The notes beneath the pieces were generated by a model, which searched no databases, was not told the DNA's origin, and saw nothing but the letters and a program-made list of their open reading frames with translations. A stretch of 64,000 nt of DNA, from contig NC_019690.1 in NCBI RefSeq assembly GCF_000317065.1, forward strand, positions 248,001 through 312,000, in the 5' to 3' direction. The stretch comes from Pseudanabaena sp. PCC 7367 (GTDB lineage: Bacteria > Cyanobacteriota > Cyanobacteriia > Pseudanabaenales > Pseudanabaenaceae). Position 1 is the first letter of the stretch. Each line of letters starts with the position of its first letter. A program made the position numbers and the translations under genes. Below are positions 1 to 7,185 of the stretch, piece by piece.

Positions 1-1350
1 AGCCTTGTAATGCACTTTCAGCCGTTGGCACAGGTTCCGCATTAGGCTTACTCTATGCCCCAGCAGGACGATCTTTTGGGTGGGAGCAACTAGCTTAGCG
101 ATCGCCTTGGTTTTGCCCGTACCCTTGGCCGATTTCAGCGCTATGATACCAGTTTGGGGCACAGCGGCAGGATTCAAGCCATAGTCCAGATTTGGTGTAT
201 CTAGTTCTAGACTCGGTGCATGGGTGAGGCGTTGCTGATTGTGCCATTGCCATTGATAGCTGGCCAGGGGTAAGGCTTGTCCATAGAGGTTCTGCCAGGC
301 TGGTTGGCTTTCTGCGCCCTGCGCCACCAGAAAATCATCCACCCCGGTTTTGTCTGTGCCTGGGAGCAGCGGCAATCGCACCACCCGCACATTGCAGCCC
401 GCCTCGGTGAATAAATTGCCAGTTCTGATTGTGGCGGTATAGACAGCCTGGGCGGTTTTGAGCTTGGTTTCTGCGTCAAAGCAAAAGTAGATCGGGCGAG
501 AATCGGCAGCAAAGGCATTTAGATAGGGCTGGAGCGCCACCTGCTCTTTTTGGTTTTCATTACCTTCTGTATCTTGATTATGCTTAACCCGTCCCATTGT
601 GATCCCACTGAGGGCGATCGCCGCCTGCCCGATCGAGAGCAACGCGCAAGCCTTTTTCATCCCCTCAGTAATCACGATCGAAATCTGGGGGTTTTCAATC
701 AGCCAATCCCAGAAGCCATAGCCATTATCATCACCTAACTGGCCAGCATTAGATCCAGCATCAGCGCTAGCGTAATAATTATTACTTATATATATGGACT
801 TGTTGGCGGGATTAATCGGGCAAGCGATCGGCAATTGATATTGCTCCGCGATGGTTTGCCAAACTTGAAAGGTTACCTGGGCAAATCCACCCACCTGACC
901 GCGACCGGCTGGGTTTTCATACTTACGTGCTTTACCTTTGCGAGAATCGAATATAGGGTTGCTAAGCTTGACCTGAAAAACATCAGTGTGGCGATCGATG
1001 GGGTTCCAGGTAGAAATAATTGCGCCAAACTGCCGAGGGCGTTGCAACTTCCCGCCCAGCGAGAATCGCCAGCGTTTGACCCGCCAATTTAAAGATTCAT
1101 GAAGTGGGTAGATTACCTCACCTCCGTGTAAATGCTCCTCATCGGCTGCTACACGGACGTTGGCAAAAAATAACTCAGGCGCGATCGCGCTGTCAATGAT
1201 CCATTCCTGGGCGGTTTTAGCCTGGAATTTGGCCAGCTCTGATGCTGGATTGGCGGGAAAGTCAGCCTGGTTATGGCCCTTGAAAAAATTTCCTATTTCT
1301 GAGGCCGAAAAGCTTTGAGTTGCTTGACTTTTTCGGTATACTATAGCCAT
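1..1350 (-). CDS. CyRepA1/DUF3854-type plasmid replication protein (partial, C-terminus outside window)
   Basis: The minus strand is open from an ATG at 1350 to the window edge, giving at least 450 codons. An early-middle segment carries a TOPRIM-like DUF3854 region (ITEGMKKACALLS, then FCFDAETK). Near the edge a helicase-like part begins with a P-loop (KSAKGTGKTKA) followed by VLLGHRVSLMRNLC. This order, primase-like TOPRIM then SF2-like helicase, is that of the cyanobacterial plasmid replication proteins called CyRepA1, which start replication of small plasmids. Here the gene lies about 1.5 kb from a phycobilisome linker gene, so an integrated plasmid or a chromosomal homologue is inferred. 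The start overlaps the stop of the 79-codon ORF upstream. A weak AGGA lies 9 bases before the ATG. The rest of the helicase cannot be judged. Confidence 0.8.
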   Translation of the reverse strand, partial: MAIVYRKSQATQSFSASEIGNFFKGHNQADFPANPASELAKFQAKTAQEWIIDSAIAPELFFANVRVAADEEHLHGGEVIYPLHESLNWRVKRWRFSLGGKLQRPRQFGAIISTWNPIDRHTDVFQVKLSNPIFDSRKGKARKYENPAGRGQVGGFAQVTFQVWQTIAEQYQLPIACPINPANKSIYISNNYYASADAGSNAGQLGDDNGYGFWDWLIENPQISIVITEGMKKACALLSIGQAAIALSGITMGRVKHNQDTEGNENQKEQVALQPYLNAFAADSRPIYFCFDAETKLKTAQAVYTATIRTGNLFTEAGCNVRVVRLPLLPGTDKTGVDDFLVAQGAESQPAWQNLYGQALPLASYQWQWHNQQRLTHAPSLELDTPNLDYGLNPAAVPQTGIIALKSAKGTGKTKAIAKLVAPTQKIVLLGHRVSLMRNLCQRLKVHYKA

Positions 1351-1580
1351 ATACTATGTCCTAGTATGATTTCGACTCTATGTCCTAGTACGATTTCGAG
1401 CGATCGATTAGTGCTTATAGCCAATGAACTAGTTGATTTATTTCGATTAGCTTGCGGGTTAATACAGTGGCCTAATTGATTTCGAGATTTATCTAGACCC
1501 ATAGGAATAGCTGGAGTCGCACAAGGGTTAGTTCCCTTTGCACACAGCACCGCATTGCTCCTGTTTAAACAGCTAATCAA
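1341..1580 (-). CDS. 79-aa ORF overlapping the start of the replication gene; last of a mini-ORF cascade
   Basis: This ORF starts with TTG at 1580, with GGAGG 8 bases before it, and ends with TAG inside the first codons of the replication gene (ATG at 1350), so the two overlap by 10 bases. Its TTG overlaps the TGA of the preceding mini-ORF (TTGA). The product resembles no family I know. Its C-terminus contains a duplicated VEIILGHS-like segment encoded by the two iteron-like repeats. It may be a leader peptide whose translation is coupled to the rep gene, or a chance frame across cis elements. The strong ribosome site and the overlaps favour translation, but this is inference. Confidence 0.4.
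   Translation of the reverse strand: MISCLNRSNAVLCAKGTNPCATPAIPMGLDKSRNQLGHCINPQANRNKSTSSLAISTNRSLEIVLGHRVEIILGHSIWL
1354..1399. repeat. Two 22-bp iteron-like direct repeats at the start of the replication gene
   Basis: Copies at 1354-1375 and 1378-1399 match at 21 of 22 positions (single T/C difference at 1367/1391), with a period of 24 bp. They lie just upstream of the replication protein's ATG. Directly repeated 20-22 bp sites beside a rep gene are typical of iterons bound by the initiator. Only two copies are present, so origin function is inference. Confidence 0.45.
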
Positions 1581-1911
1581 TTTCTTGCCCTCCGGGGTTT
1601 TGAATTGGTTGAGTTAAAACAATTAGTCAATTTTTTTCCTCCTTTGGAATTGAGTTGTTTCTAATTGAAAATCTAATCAAGTTATGCTCCTTTGTGAGTA
1701 TGGGTTGGTTGAAAATCTAATCAAGGTATATGCCTCCGGGAATATAGTTTGGTTGGTTCTAATTAACTGCCTCCTTCGGGAGTTGAGTTGGTTAAAACAA
1801 ACAAAAACAAATAGATAGGTAATTTAATTGCCTCCTTCCAATTGGATAGTTTTAATTAATTTGAATTGATTTGATTAATTTGGGTTGATTTGGATTGATT
1901 AGTTTTGCTCC
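1557..1911 (-). repeat. Degenerate tandem units, each carrying a Shine-Dalgarno-like GGAG(G)
   Basis: On the minus strand GGAG/GGAGG blocks recur at about 1907, 1831, 1770, 1733, 1687, 1638, 1588 and 1557, spaced 31-76 bp. Most are followed 5-8 bases later by TT(G/A)ATTAG or a variant. The four units nearest the replication gene keep TTGA and form the mini-ORFs. The upstream two have TTAA, which would lose the TTG start, and the first is more diverged. Plus-strand reading shows the same units as CCTCC...GGTTGGTT. Confidence 0.5.
1577..1724 (-). other. Three tandem overlapping mini-ORFs (15, 17 and 17 codons) with strong ribosome sites
   Basis: Reading the minus strand, TTG starts at 1724, 1680 and 1630 open frames ending at 1677, 1627 and 1577. 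Each stop overlaps the next start as TTGA. Each TTG is preceded by GGAGG or AGGAG at 6-8 bases. The peptides begin MIRFSTNP, MIRFSIRN and MTNCFNST, and the fourth member is the 79-codon ORF (MISCLNRS), so the units appear to be diverged duplications. The arrangement suggests ribosomes re-initiating step by step toward the replication gene. Leader-peptide control of replication genes is established for some plasmids, but this particular cascade is my reading only. Confidence 0.4.
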
Positions 1912-2204
1912 TTTTGGATTGTTTGGTTAATTAGGTTAGTTATTTAGTTGTCTCTATTGGTTTCTAGAAAGTTAATTTTGGTTATTCGCATTTCCTAATA
2001 ACTTTCTGAAACATTTTTCAAAAGACGCTACCTTTTCCAGGGGTGGCGTTTTTTGATGCATTTTGAGCGAAAACAATTCGGTAGTCCTTGTCTAGAAAAA
2101 GCATTACCTGGAAAAAAGGTGCAGCTTTCTGGTTTCTATGGTTATCAAAACCAGAAATTAATTTCTAAACCCGTTTCGTGTTGTTCAAAATGTAATCTTG
2201 TAAA
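1725..2204. other. Noncoding, AT-rich, hairpin-rich segment
   Basis: No convincing gene is visible apart from the repeat units described separately. Inverted repeats are frequent: AGAAAGTTA (1966-1974) with TAACTTTCT (1999-2007), a terminator-like hairpin at 2022-2056, and a 10-bp perfect stem TTTCTGGTTT (2126-2135) with AAACCAGAAA (2148-2157). With the neighbouring iterons and replication gene, this could be a former plasmid origin or control region. That is inference from structure only. Confidence 0.4.
2022..2056 (+). terminator. Rho-independent terminator-like hairpin
   Basis: An 11-bp stem with two G-U pairs joins AAGACGCTACC (2022-2032) to GGTGGCGTTTT (2042-2052), with a 9-base loop and a run of T. 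No plus-strand gene ends here, so it may end a small RNA or an antisense transcript of the replication region. Confidence 0.55.
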
Positions 2205-2367
2205 CCTGTGAGTTGCGATCGCTGGAAAGCCGCTCACAAAGATCACCGTAGGATTATATCTTACACGGATTAGCCCGACAGCGGAATCACTAAACCTGGT
2301 GTACTGGGTGGAGCAAAGGCTATGCCCACAAGTGCCCGAATGGCGGAAACCGCCGCGATCTTTTTTT
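2205..2367 (+). ncRNA. Candidate structured RNA of unknown family
   Basis: This stretch folds by eye into a series of stems: GTGAG (2208-2212) with CTCAC (2233-2237); a closing stem AAAGATC (2238-2244) with GATCTTT (2357-2363); an inner CCGTA/TAC-CGG hairpin; TGGGT..AGC/GCT..GCCCA; and finally GGCGG-AAA-CCGCC (2342-2354) followed by GCGATC and seven T (2361-2367). The end looks like an intrinsic terminator and the long-range closing stem suggests one compact RNA. I could not match it to RNase P, tmRNA, 6S, SRP or a common riboswitch. Confidence 0.4.
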
Positions 2368-2444
2368 CAGGCTGGTCTGGGGCGCAAATTTTGGCTTATT
2401 GTGGTTCTTTTCCACTTAACTTTTCACTTAAGATTTATTAATAA

Positions 2445-2564
2445 ATGATCGTTTCTCCTGGCCAAATCATCGCGGTCGATCATAGCACCAGTGACAAGGG
2501 CGATCGGTATCGCTTAGGATCAGCGGAATTGAAACAAGCCGCCGCCAAATTAACCAGGTTTTGA
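2445..2564 (+). CDS. 39-aa ORF, possible gene remnant
   Basis: An ATG at 2445 opens 39 codons beginning MIVSPGQIIAVDHS and ending KLTRF. Composition looks protein-like (IAVDHSTSDKGDRY), but I recognise no family. No clear ribosome site precedes it (ATTAATAA). It could be the surviving end of a larger gene on the plasmid-like segment. Nothing else is evident between 2565 and 2900 except the leader of cpcG. Confidence 0.2.
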   Translation: MIVSPGQIIAVDHSTSDKGDRYRLGSAELKQAAAKLTRF

Positions 2565-2900
2565 TTAAACTATTTGCTACTAGCCCAACTTAAACGCAAA
2601 ACCATAGACTATGCTTGATGACATGGCGATATGATATGGCGATATAACATAGCGATCGAGACGCTACTGCGATCGTCTGGAGAAATTGCCATGCATAGAC
2701 AGCAATGAGTATAAATGCTTAGCTAGAGCATTGCTTGCTTAACATAACTTCACAACATAAGGTGTAGATTTGCCTAGTGTTTCGATGATTTGCTTAAAGA
2801 AAGTACACAAATCAGCCAAAAATAAGCACAAGTAGATAAACTGAGGTAAATTTAGTTTAAATAAGCATTCTAAGCAATTTTAAGAATCGGAGATTTAATT

Positions 2901-3659
2901 GTGGCTATACCGTTACTAGATTATTCGCCGACAAGCCGAAATACCAGGGTTACTGGTTATGAGGTTGCCAGTGAAGAGCAGCCGAAGATCTATTCAACCT
3001 CAGATTTGCCATCAGCTTCAGCAATTGAAGATGTAATCTGGGCGGCTTATCGTCAAATTTTTAGCGAACATCAATTATTAGAAAGTAATCGCCAACCTTT
3101 ACTGGAGTCACAGTTTAAGTTTGGCCAAATTAGCGCCCGTGATTTTATTCGTGGTCTGGCCACCTGTGATACTTTCCGTCGCCTCAACTACGATGCTAAC
3201 AGTAATTATCGGTTTTCCCGGATGATGGTGCAGCGTATTCTTGGGCGCGATTTCTACAACAAGCGCGAAGAATTGGCCTGGTCGATCACTCTTTGTACCA
3301 AGGGTCTGAACGCCTTCATCGATCAACTTGTAGACAGCGACGAGTATTTAGACAGCTTTGGTGATGACACCATCCCCTATCAGCGCCGCCGCATTCTGCC
3401 CCAGCGCAAGGGTGGCGAAGTGCCGTTTAATCTGGAAACCCCCCGCTATGGTGACTATACCCGTGCCAAGCTTGGTTTCCCTCAGGTGATCTGGCAAACG
3501 GCGGTACGTACTTATATGACTACCGATCGCAAGCCAAAAGTTGGCGATCCGGCCAATTTCTTGAACATGGCACGTACGATCGCCCCCAGAGGCGGCCCGG
3601 CTCCGCGTGTTTCGGCTCAAAATATTGATTTGAACAAGGTTCCTTACCGCAAACGCTAG
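2901..3659 (+). CDS. cpcG: Phycobilisome rod-core linker CpcG
   Basis: The 252-aa product starts with GTG at 2901, preceded by CGGAGA at about 7 bases. It begins MAIPLLDYSPTSRNTRV, the usual CpcG start, followed by one phycobilisome linker (PBS_linker_poly) domain at about residues 20-160, with FRRLNYDANSNYRF, VQRILGRDFYNKREELAWS and DDTIPYQRRRILPQR. The C-terminal third is polar and basic (ends NKVPYRKR) and has no membrane segment, so this is the core-attaching type rather than the CpcL type seen at 26177. It joins the phycocyanin disc nearest the core to allophycocyanin. It stands alone, with an intrinsic terminator 140 bases downstream. Confidence 0.93.
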   Translation: MAIPLLDYSPTSRNTRVTGYEVASEEQPKIYSTSDLPSASAIEDVIWAAYRQIFSEHQLLESNRQPLLESQFKFGQISARDFIRGLATCDTFRRLNYDANSNYRFSRMMVQRILGRDFYNKREELAWSITLCTKGLNAFIDQLVDSDEYLDSFGDDTIPYQRRRILPQRKGGEVPFNLETPRYGDYTRAKLGFPQVIWQTAVRTYMTTDRKPKVGDPANFLNMARTIAPRGGPAPRVSAQNIDLNKVPYRKR

Positions 3660-3797
3660 GGTTTTAGGGTTTAGGAATTGATTCCTTATCGATTGGTATT
3701 TGAATTGTTTGATTGTTTGTCTATTGAGCTTCTGTTTTAGTTTAAATATTCAGCTTAAATAAGCAATTTAGAATATCTATTTTATTATTTTATTGAC

Positions 3798-3834
3798 AAC
3801 AGGGTCGCCGTAAATGGTTGCCCTGTTTTGCTTT
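3798..3834 (+). terminator. Terminator downstream of cpcG
   Basis: AACAGGG (3798-3804) pairs with CCCTGTT (3821-3827); inner bases also pair (CC/GG). The stem is followed by TTTTGCTTTT. It lies 139 bases after the cpcG stop. Confidence 0.75.
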
Positions 3835-3882
3835 TACAGGTGAAAGCACTTAAACTAATAGCTCATCAAATCCAGGTGCATA

Positions 3883-4449
3883 ATGAAACAACAATTAGCC
3901 CAAGCCCTTTTAATTAGCAGCCTTGCTACCGTTGCCATTGCCTCCCCTGCCCAAGCTCTGGACTTTTTCTTTTCCTTCAATAATGATGATTTAATACCTA
4001 GCACTGTTCCTGGAACGGTCAGTGGTCGTATCCTGGGCTTGACTGATAACGCTACTGGGTCAGCTACCAGTATCATCATTGATGACTTCCCAATGGCTTT
4101 AGGAGGCACTTTTGTAATCGGTAGTGATGCAGCTGCTTGGACGATTGATGAGCATAGCTTTACGGTCATAAATGGGAATATTACTGCTGCTAACTTTGAA
4201 GCTCTCGCGGGTCCCAATATTTTTTGTCTGAACGCCTTCGTGCCTAGTGGGCAATGCGCTAATGGTTCTGTTTTAACTCTTGATGCTGTAACTACGCGTG
4301 TTGTCAACAATGGTGGATTTGCAGCGATCACATTCACGCCCGTTCCTTTTGAGTTTGAAGCCTCGCTGGGGCTGATTGCGCTGGGTGCGATGGCTGGTGG
4401 TTATGCTTATTCTAAAAAACGCAAGGCAAATAAGAAGATCGCTGCTTAG
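3883..4449 (+). CDS. Exported protein with PEP-CTERM-like (PFE-type) C-terminal sorting signal
   Basis: The 188-aa protein has a signal peptide (MKQQLAQALLISSLATVAIASPAQA) with a likely cut after AQA near residue 25. A mainly beta-type body has few recognisable motifs. The C-terminus has PVPFEFEASLGLIALG, a hydrophobic stretch, then the basic tail SKKRKANKK. The motif-hydrophobic-basic layout is that of cyanobacterial exosortase substrates; this PFE form occurs in many cyanobacterial surface proteins. It should be secreted and then cut and anchored or released by an exosortase, which is not in this window. A related protein with nearly the same tail is at 11727. The stop is 1 base from the end of a convergent Uma2 gene. 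Confidence 0.7.
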   Translation: MKQQLAQALLISSLATVAIASPAQALDFFFSFNNDDLIPSTVPGTVSGRILGLTDNATGSATSIIIDDFPMALGGTFVIGSDAAAWTIDEHSFTVINGNITAANFEALAGPNIFCLNAFVPSGQCANGSVLTLDAVTTRVVNNGGFAAITFTPVPFEFEASLGLIALGAMAGGYAYSKKRKANKKIAA

Positions 4450-4450
4450 T

Positions 4451-5041
4451 TTATTCCCACATAAACCCCAAATTCAACTCAAACCCTGGCAACACATCCC
4501 GACCAGATAGGGTTTTGGGCGATTCCAGCAATTCTTTTTCTGGCTGAGCATCCTGGTCAGGTTGATATACTTCCACCTGCTTCTTCTCTGGATTAATCAA
4601 CCAACCAAGTCTAGCCCCATTTTCGATATATTCCACCATTTTGGCTTGAACCACTTTCAGCACATCGGTAGGGGACATCAACTCCACCACAAAATCAGGA
4701 CAGATGGGCGGAAATTTTTCCCTTTGCTCCATATTCAAAGCATCCCAGCGTTCCTTCCGCACCCAGCTCAGATCTGGAGAGCGAATTGCCCCATTTGGCA
4801 AAACAAACCCGCCATTAGAGTCAAATACATAGCCAAGCTTAATTTTTCGATTCCAAAATACCAGATCGGCATTTAGCTCCGAATTTGACTTACTGGTTTC
4901 TCCACCGGTGGGCGACATAATAATTAAATCTCCATTGGCGCTGCGCTCAAATCGCAGGTCAGGATTGCGGCGACAAAGCAGATAGAACTGTTCATCGCTT
5001 AATTCTATGACTGATCCTAGATTCAGGGTATGGGCTGTCAT
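4451..5041 (-). CDS. Uma2 family endonuclease-like protein (type A)
   Basis: The 196-aa protein belongs to the DUF820/Uma2 family, which has a PD-(D/E)XK nuclease-like fold and is amplified in cyanobacteria; its cellular role is not established. Family landmarks are LCRRNPDLRFERSANGD, MSPTGGETS, IRSPDLSWVRKERWD, CPDFVVELMSP and EYIENGARLGWLINP. The acidic residues in SPDLSW and PDFVVEL with the following K/Q...Y helix form the presumed active site. At least eight type A copies or remnants share this start (MTAHTLNLxSV). It runs convergently with the sorting-signal protein at 3883. Confidence 0.85.
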   Translation of the reverse strand: MTAHTLNLGSVIELSDEQFYLLCRRNPDLRFERSANGDLIIMSPTGGETSKSNSELNADLVFWNRKIKLGYVFDSNGGFVLPNGAIRSPDLSWVRKERWDALNMEQREKFPPICPDFVVELMSPTDVLKVVQAKMVEYIENGARLGWLINPEKKQVEVYQPDQDAQPEKELLESPKTLSGRDVLPGFELNLGFMWE

Positions 5042-5391
5042 GGTGTATTGCTTCCGAAAGGGTCAAGGAGCTGTGTTGCTATTCTAACGTTAATGGCAAT
5101 TATAGCCAGTGCCTCGATTATCTTGCTTACTCTGGCTATAAATACCCTAGATCTAATGAAAAACTAATAGGCGATCGCCCTGCTCATTTCTCTCCCTATT
5201 AGTTCAACAACATCACCAAATCAATCCATAACGATCCATAAAAAAAATTGGTTATAGCCCAGCTCTATCTCTATACTGGTTGGGGATAGGCTAGTGGTTG
5301 CTGGTAATTCACAAATTAATCATTGATTAATGAATTAATGGATTAATAATGCCGCGATCGCAACATAGGTTTAAGAAGACGGAATAGAGAT
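5042..5391. other. Intergenic region between divergent genes
   Basis: No gene is visible. The part before the phycobiliprotein gene has repeated ATTAAT words (about 5315-5349) and one GCGATCGC-type site. It presumably holds promoters for the Uma2 gene and for the phycobiliprotein gene; no clear -35/-10 pair stands out. Confidence 0.4.
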
Positions 5392-5973
5392 ATGACCCCA
5401 TTTCAACTCAACGCAAAAGTAAGAGAGCTGATTGAAAAAGCCCGGATTGTTAGTTTTGAAACCTGGCAGGACACCCACCCACCGGAGGCGATCGCCCTGT
5501 TTCAGGCCGCTGACGATGATCGCCGCTATTTAACCGATCCTGAGTTAAACCAAATTCAAGCGCTGGCTCCGGCACAGAGCGAAATGGTGTCGATCGCGGC
5601 TCAGTTGCGGGATGAGGCGAAGGGAATTGTGGATGAAGCCAGGGCAGAGGTGTTGAGAACTTTCCCTGATATTACCGCACCGGGTGGCGGGCTATATCCG
5701 CCGGAACGGGCAGAGGCTTGCTGGCGGGATTTCTGGCATTTTTTGCGCTGCGTTACCTATGGCATTGCTGGGGGGCGGACTGACTATTTGAGTGCGGTGG
5801 GCTTGGATTATCTGCAACAGCTTTACCATGAATTATCGGTGCCGTTAGAGGCGATGGTTGAAGGGCTGGGCTGTTTGAAGAATGCCAGCTTGCAACGGCT
5901 CACCCCTGCCCATGCGGATTCGCTTTCGCCCTATTTCGATCGCCTAATTGCTGAGCTGAAGCAGTTTAAGTAG
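5392..5973 (+). CDS. Orphan phycobilisome protein (phycobiliprotein-like globin fold)
   Basis: The 193-aa product is alpha-helical and carries the phycobiliprotein core signature around residue 120: EACWRDFWHFLRCVTYGIAGG, equivalent to the [21 protein letters not shown] segment of CpeB, so the bilin-accepting cysteine position (EACWRD) is kept. It has an extra acidic N-terminal part (RELIEKARIVSFETW) and FPDITAPGGGLYPPERAE before the cysteine helix. It is not one of the standard alpha or beta subunits. It belongs to a conserved group annotated only as phycobilisome protein. It has no partner subunit next to it. A minor core or sensor-type phycobiliprotein is possible; the role is unknown. Confidence 0.7.
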   Translation: MTPFQLNAKVRELIEKARIVSFETWQDTHPPEAIALFQAADDDRRYLTDPELNQIQALAPAQSEMVSIAAQLRDEAKGIVDEARAEVLRTFPDITAPGGGLYPPERAEACWRDFWHFLRCVTYGIAGGRTDYLSAVGLDYLQQLYHELSVPLEAMVEGLGCLKNASLQRLTPAHADSLSPYFDRLIAELKQFK

Positions 5974-5983
5974 TTTTAGTTAA

Positions 5984-6688
5984 TTAATTAAGTAAATCAT
6001 TCAGTTGCTGTTGAGCCAGTTTGGCAGCTTGCGCCACAAATTTATTCTCGTCCTGCTCTAGCATTTGCAACGCTTCCTTACTCTTGGCAGTGGGCAGGTT
6101 CCCCAATGCTTCCGCCAGGCGTTTGCGAATTGTCCAATCTTTCGCCGTAGCAAACGGTAATAAATAATCCACCGCGCTGATCGAGCCGATCTCCCCCAGG
6201 GCAGCGATCGCCGCTTCTTGGAGTAGTTCCTGTTTACTTTGCAATGCTTCAATTAAAACCGCTTCCGCTCTGGTATTTTTGAGGTTTCCCAAAGCCACCG
6301 CCGCACTGAATTGCACCAACCAACTATGGTCTTCATAAAAAGCATGGCGGAGTGGTTCGAGGGCGCGATCGTCTTCGAGGTAGCCCAATGCCCCGGCCGC
6401 GATCGCTCGCATATTATAGTCAGGATCGGAGATCAGAATTTGGGTCAAAATATCTAGATTGCTAGGATCGGGCTTGATCCCCAGGGAAAAGATGGCGATC
6501 GCCTTGACTTGCTCATTACTGTCATTCAAAGCTTGCTTAATCAAGGGCAACGCTTGCGCGGTGGGCATTACTTCTTTTTGCAGATCTAACATCGCCAGAA
6601 CCCGATCCTTGGCATTGTTGCTTTGCAGTTGCTCGGTGATTTGCTCTAGATTGGGTTGCTGGGATTGATCCCGGTCATGTAGGCTCAT
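5984..6688 (-). CDS. HEAT-repeat protein (phycobilisome lyase/NblB-like)
   Basis: The protein is about 234 aa if started at MSLHDRDQ (6688); an upstream in-frame ATG at 6721 would add 11 residues. It consists almost wholly of HEAT repeats of about 31 residues with DxxxxVRxxAAxALG-like signatures: NEQVKAIAIFSLG, DYNMRAIAAGALGYLED, SWLVQFSAAVALGNLK and DWTIRKRLAEALGNLP. This family includes the bilin lyases CpcE/CpcF and the phycobilisome degradation factor NblB. It is convergent with the orphan phycobiliprotein gene (10 bases apart), so a role with that protein is a reasonable guess. Substrate unknown. Confidence 0.7.
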   Translation of the reverse strand: MSLHDRDQSQQPNLEQITEQLQSNNAKDRVLAMLDLQKEVMPTAQALPLIKQALNDSNEQVKAIAIFSLGIKPDPSNLDILTQILISDPDYNMRAIAAGALGYLEDDRALEPLRHAFYEDHSWLVQFSAAVALGNLKNTRAEAVLIEALQSKQELLQEAAIAALGEIGSISAVDYLLPFATAKDWTIRKRLAEALGNLPTAKSKEALQMLEQDENKFVAQAAKLAQQQLNDLLN

Positions 6689-6738
6689 ATATCGAGGTAG
6701 AGCGATCGGATAGATTCCCATTCTCGCATATGCATAAT

Positions 6739-6776
6739 CAAAAAAAGGCCGATCGGCATTACTGCTAATCAGCCCT
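6739..6776 (-). terminator. Terminator downstream of the RRM gene
   Basis: On the minus strand AGG(G)CTGAT and ATCGGCCT form an 8-bp stem with a single bulged G, followed by seven T. It lies about 160 bases after the RRM gene's stop and before the HEAT gene. Confidence 0.6.
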
Positions 6777-6933
6777 CTTTATTCAATTAGTTTTATTCAA
6801 TTAGTTTTATTTACTTAGTCTTACTTAGGCTGGAAGTGTGAGCGATTAGTGCCTCAAGGGCAGAAATCTAAGCTACTATGCCACCGCCTAATCTAATTGC
6901 TTAACTAATTGTTTAACTAATTATCTAGATTAT

Positions 6934-7185
6934 CTAGCGTCTTTCGCGGGGTCTGGCCTTGTTTACCTTCAAGTTACGGCCGCACCATTCTGCGCCATCG
7001 AGGGCGGAAATGGCTTCTTCTTCATTGGCTTCATCTTCCATGTGCACAAAGCCAAAACCACGAATCCGACCGGTTTCACGATCGGTGGGCAAGTAAACTT
7101 CCTTTACTGCACCATATTCTGTAAACACCTCGGTGATGTTTTCTGCGGTAACGTCATAGGAGAGGTTACCCACGTAAATAGACAT
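6934..7185 (-). CDS. RRM-type RNA-binding protein (Rbp family)
   Basis: The 83-aa product is a single RNA recognition motif with RNP2 (IYVGNL, residues 3-8) and RNP1 (RGFGFVHM, about 42-49), ending in a short basic tail PRERR. This is the size and layout of cyanobacterial Rbp proteins, which bind RNA and are often induced by cold; some anchor photosystem mRNAs at the thylakoid. The start is preceded by TTTGGAGATAATTTT, giving GGAG at 8 bases. A terminator follows. The C-terminal glycine-rich tail found in some family members is absent. Confidence 0.9.
   Translation of the reverse strand: MSIYVGNLSYDVTAENITEVFTEYGAVKEVYLPTDRETGRIRGFGFVHMEDEANEEEAISALDGAEWCGRNLKVNKARPRERR

Noticed and set aside
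207-518. Minus-strand ORF of 103 codons
   Set aside because: It lies in another frame of the long CyRepA1-type gene, whose TOPRIM-like and P-loop motifs read through the same bases.
1557-1911. CRISPR-like array with about 50-bp period
   Set aside because: Repeats are degenerate and unevenly spaced, the intervening sequence is also repeated, and no cas genes are present; ribosome-site units explain it better.
2205-2367. Cobalamin riboswitch, RNase P RNA or tmRNA
   Set aside because: The conserved boxes of these RNAs (for example AGCCAGGAGACC, GAGGAAAGTCC, GGTTTCGAC) are not present.
3348-3620. Minus-strand ORF opposite cpcG
   Set aside because: Shadow of the cpcG coding sequence; the plus-strand protein has clear linker motifs.
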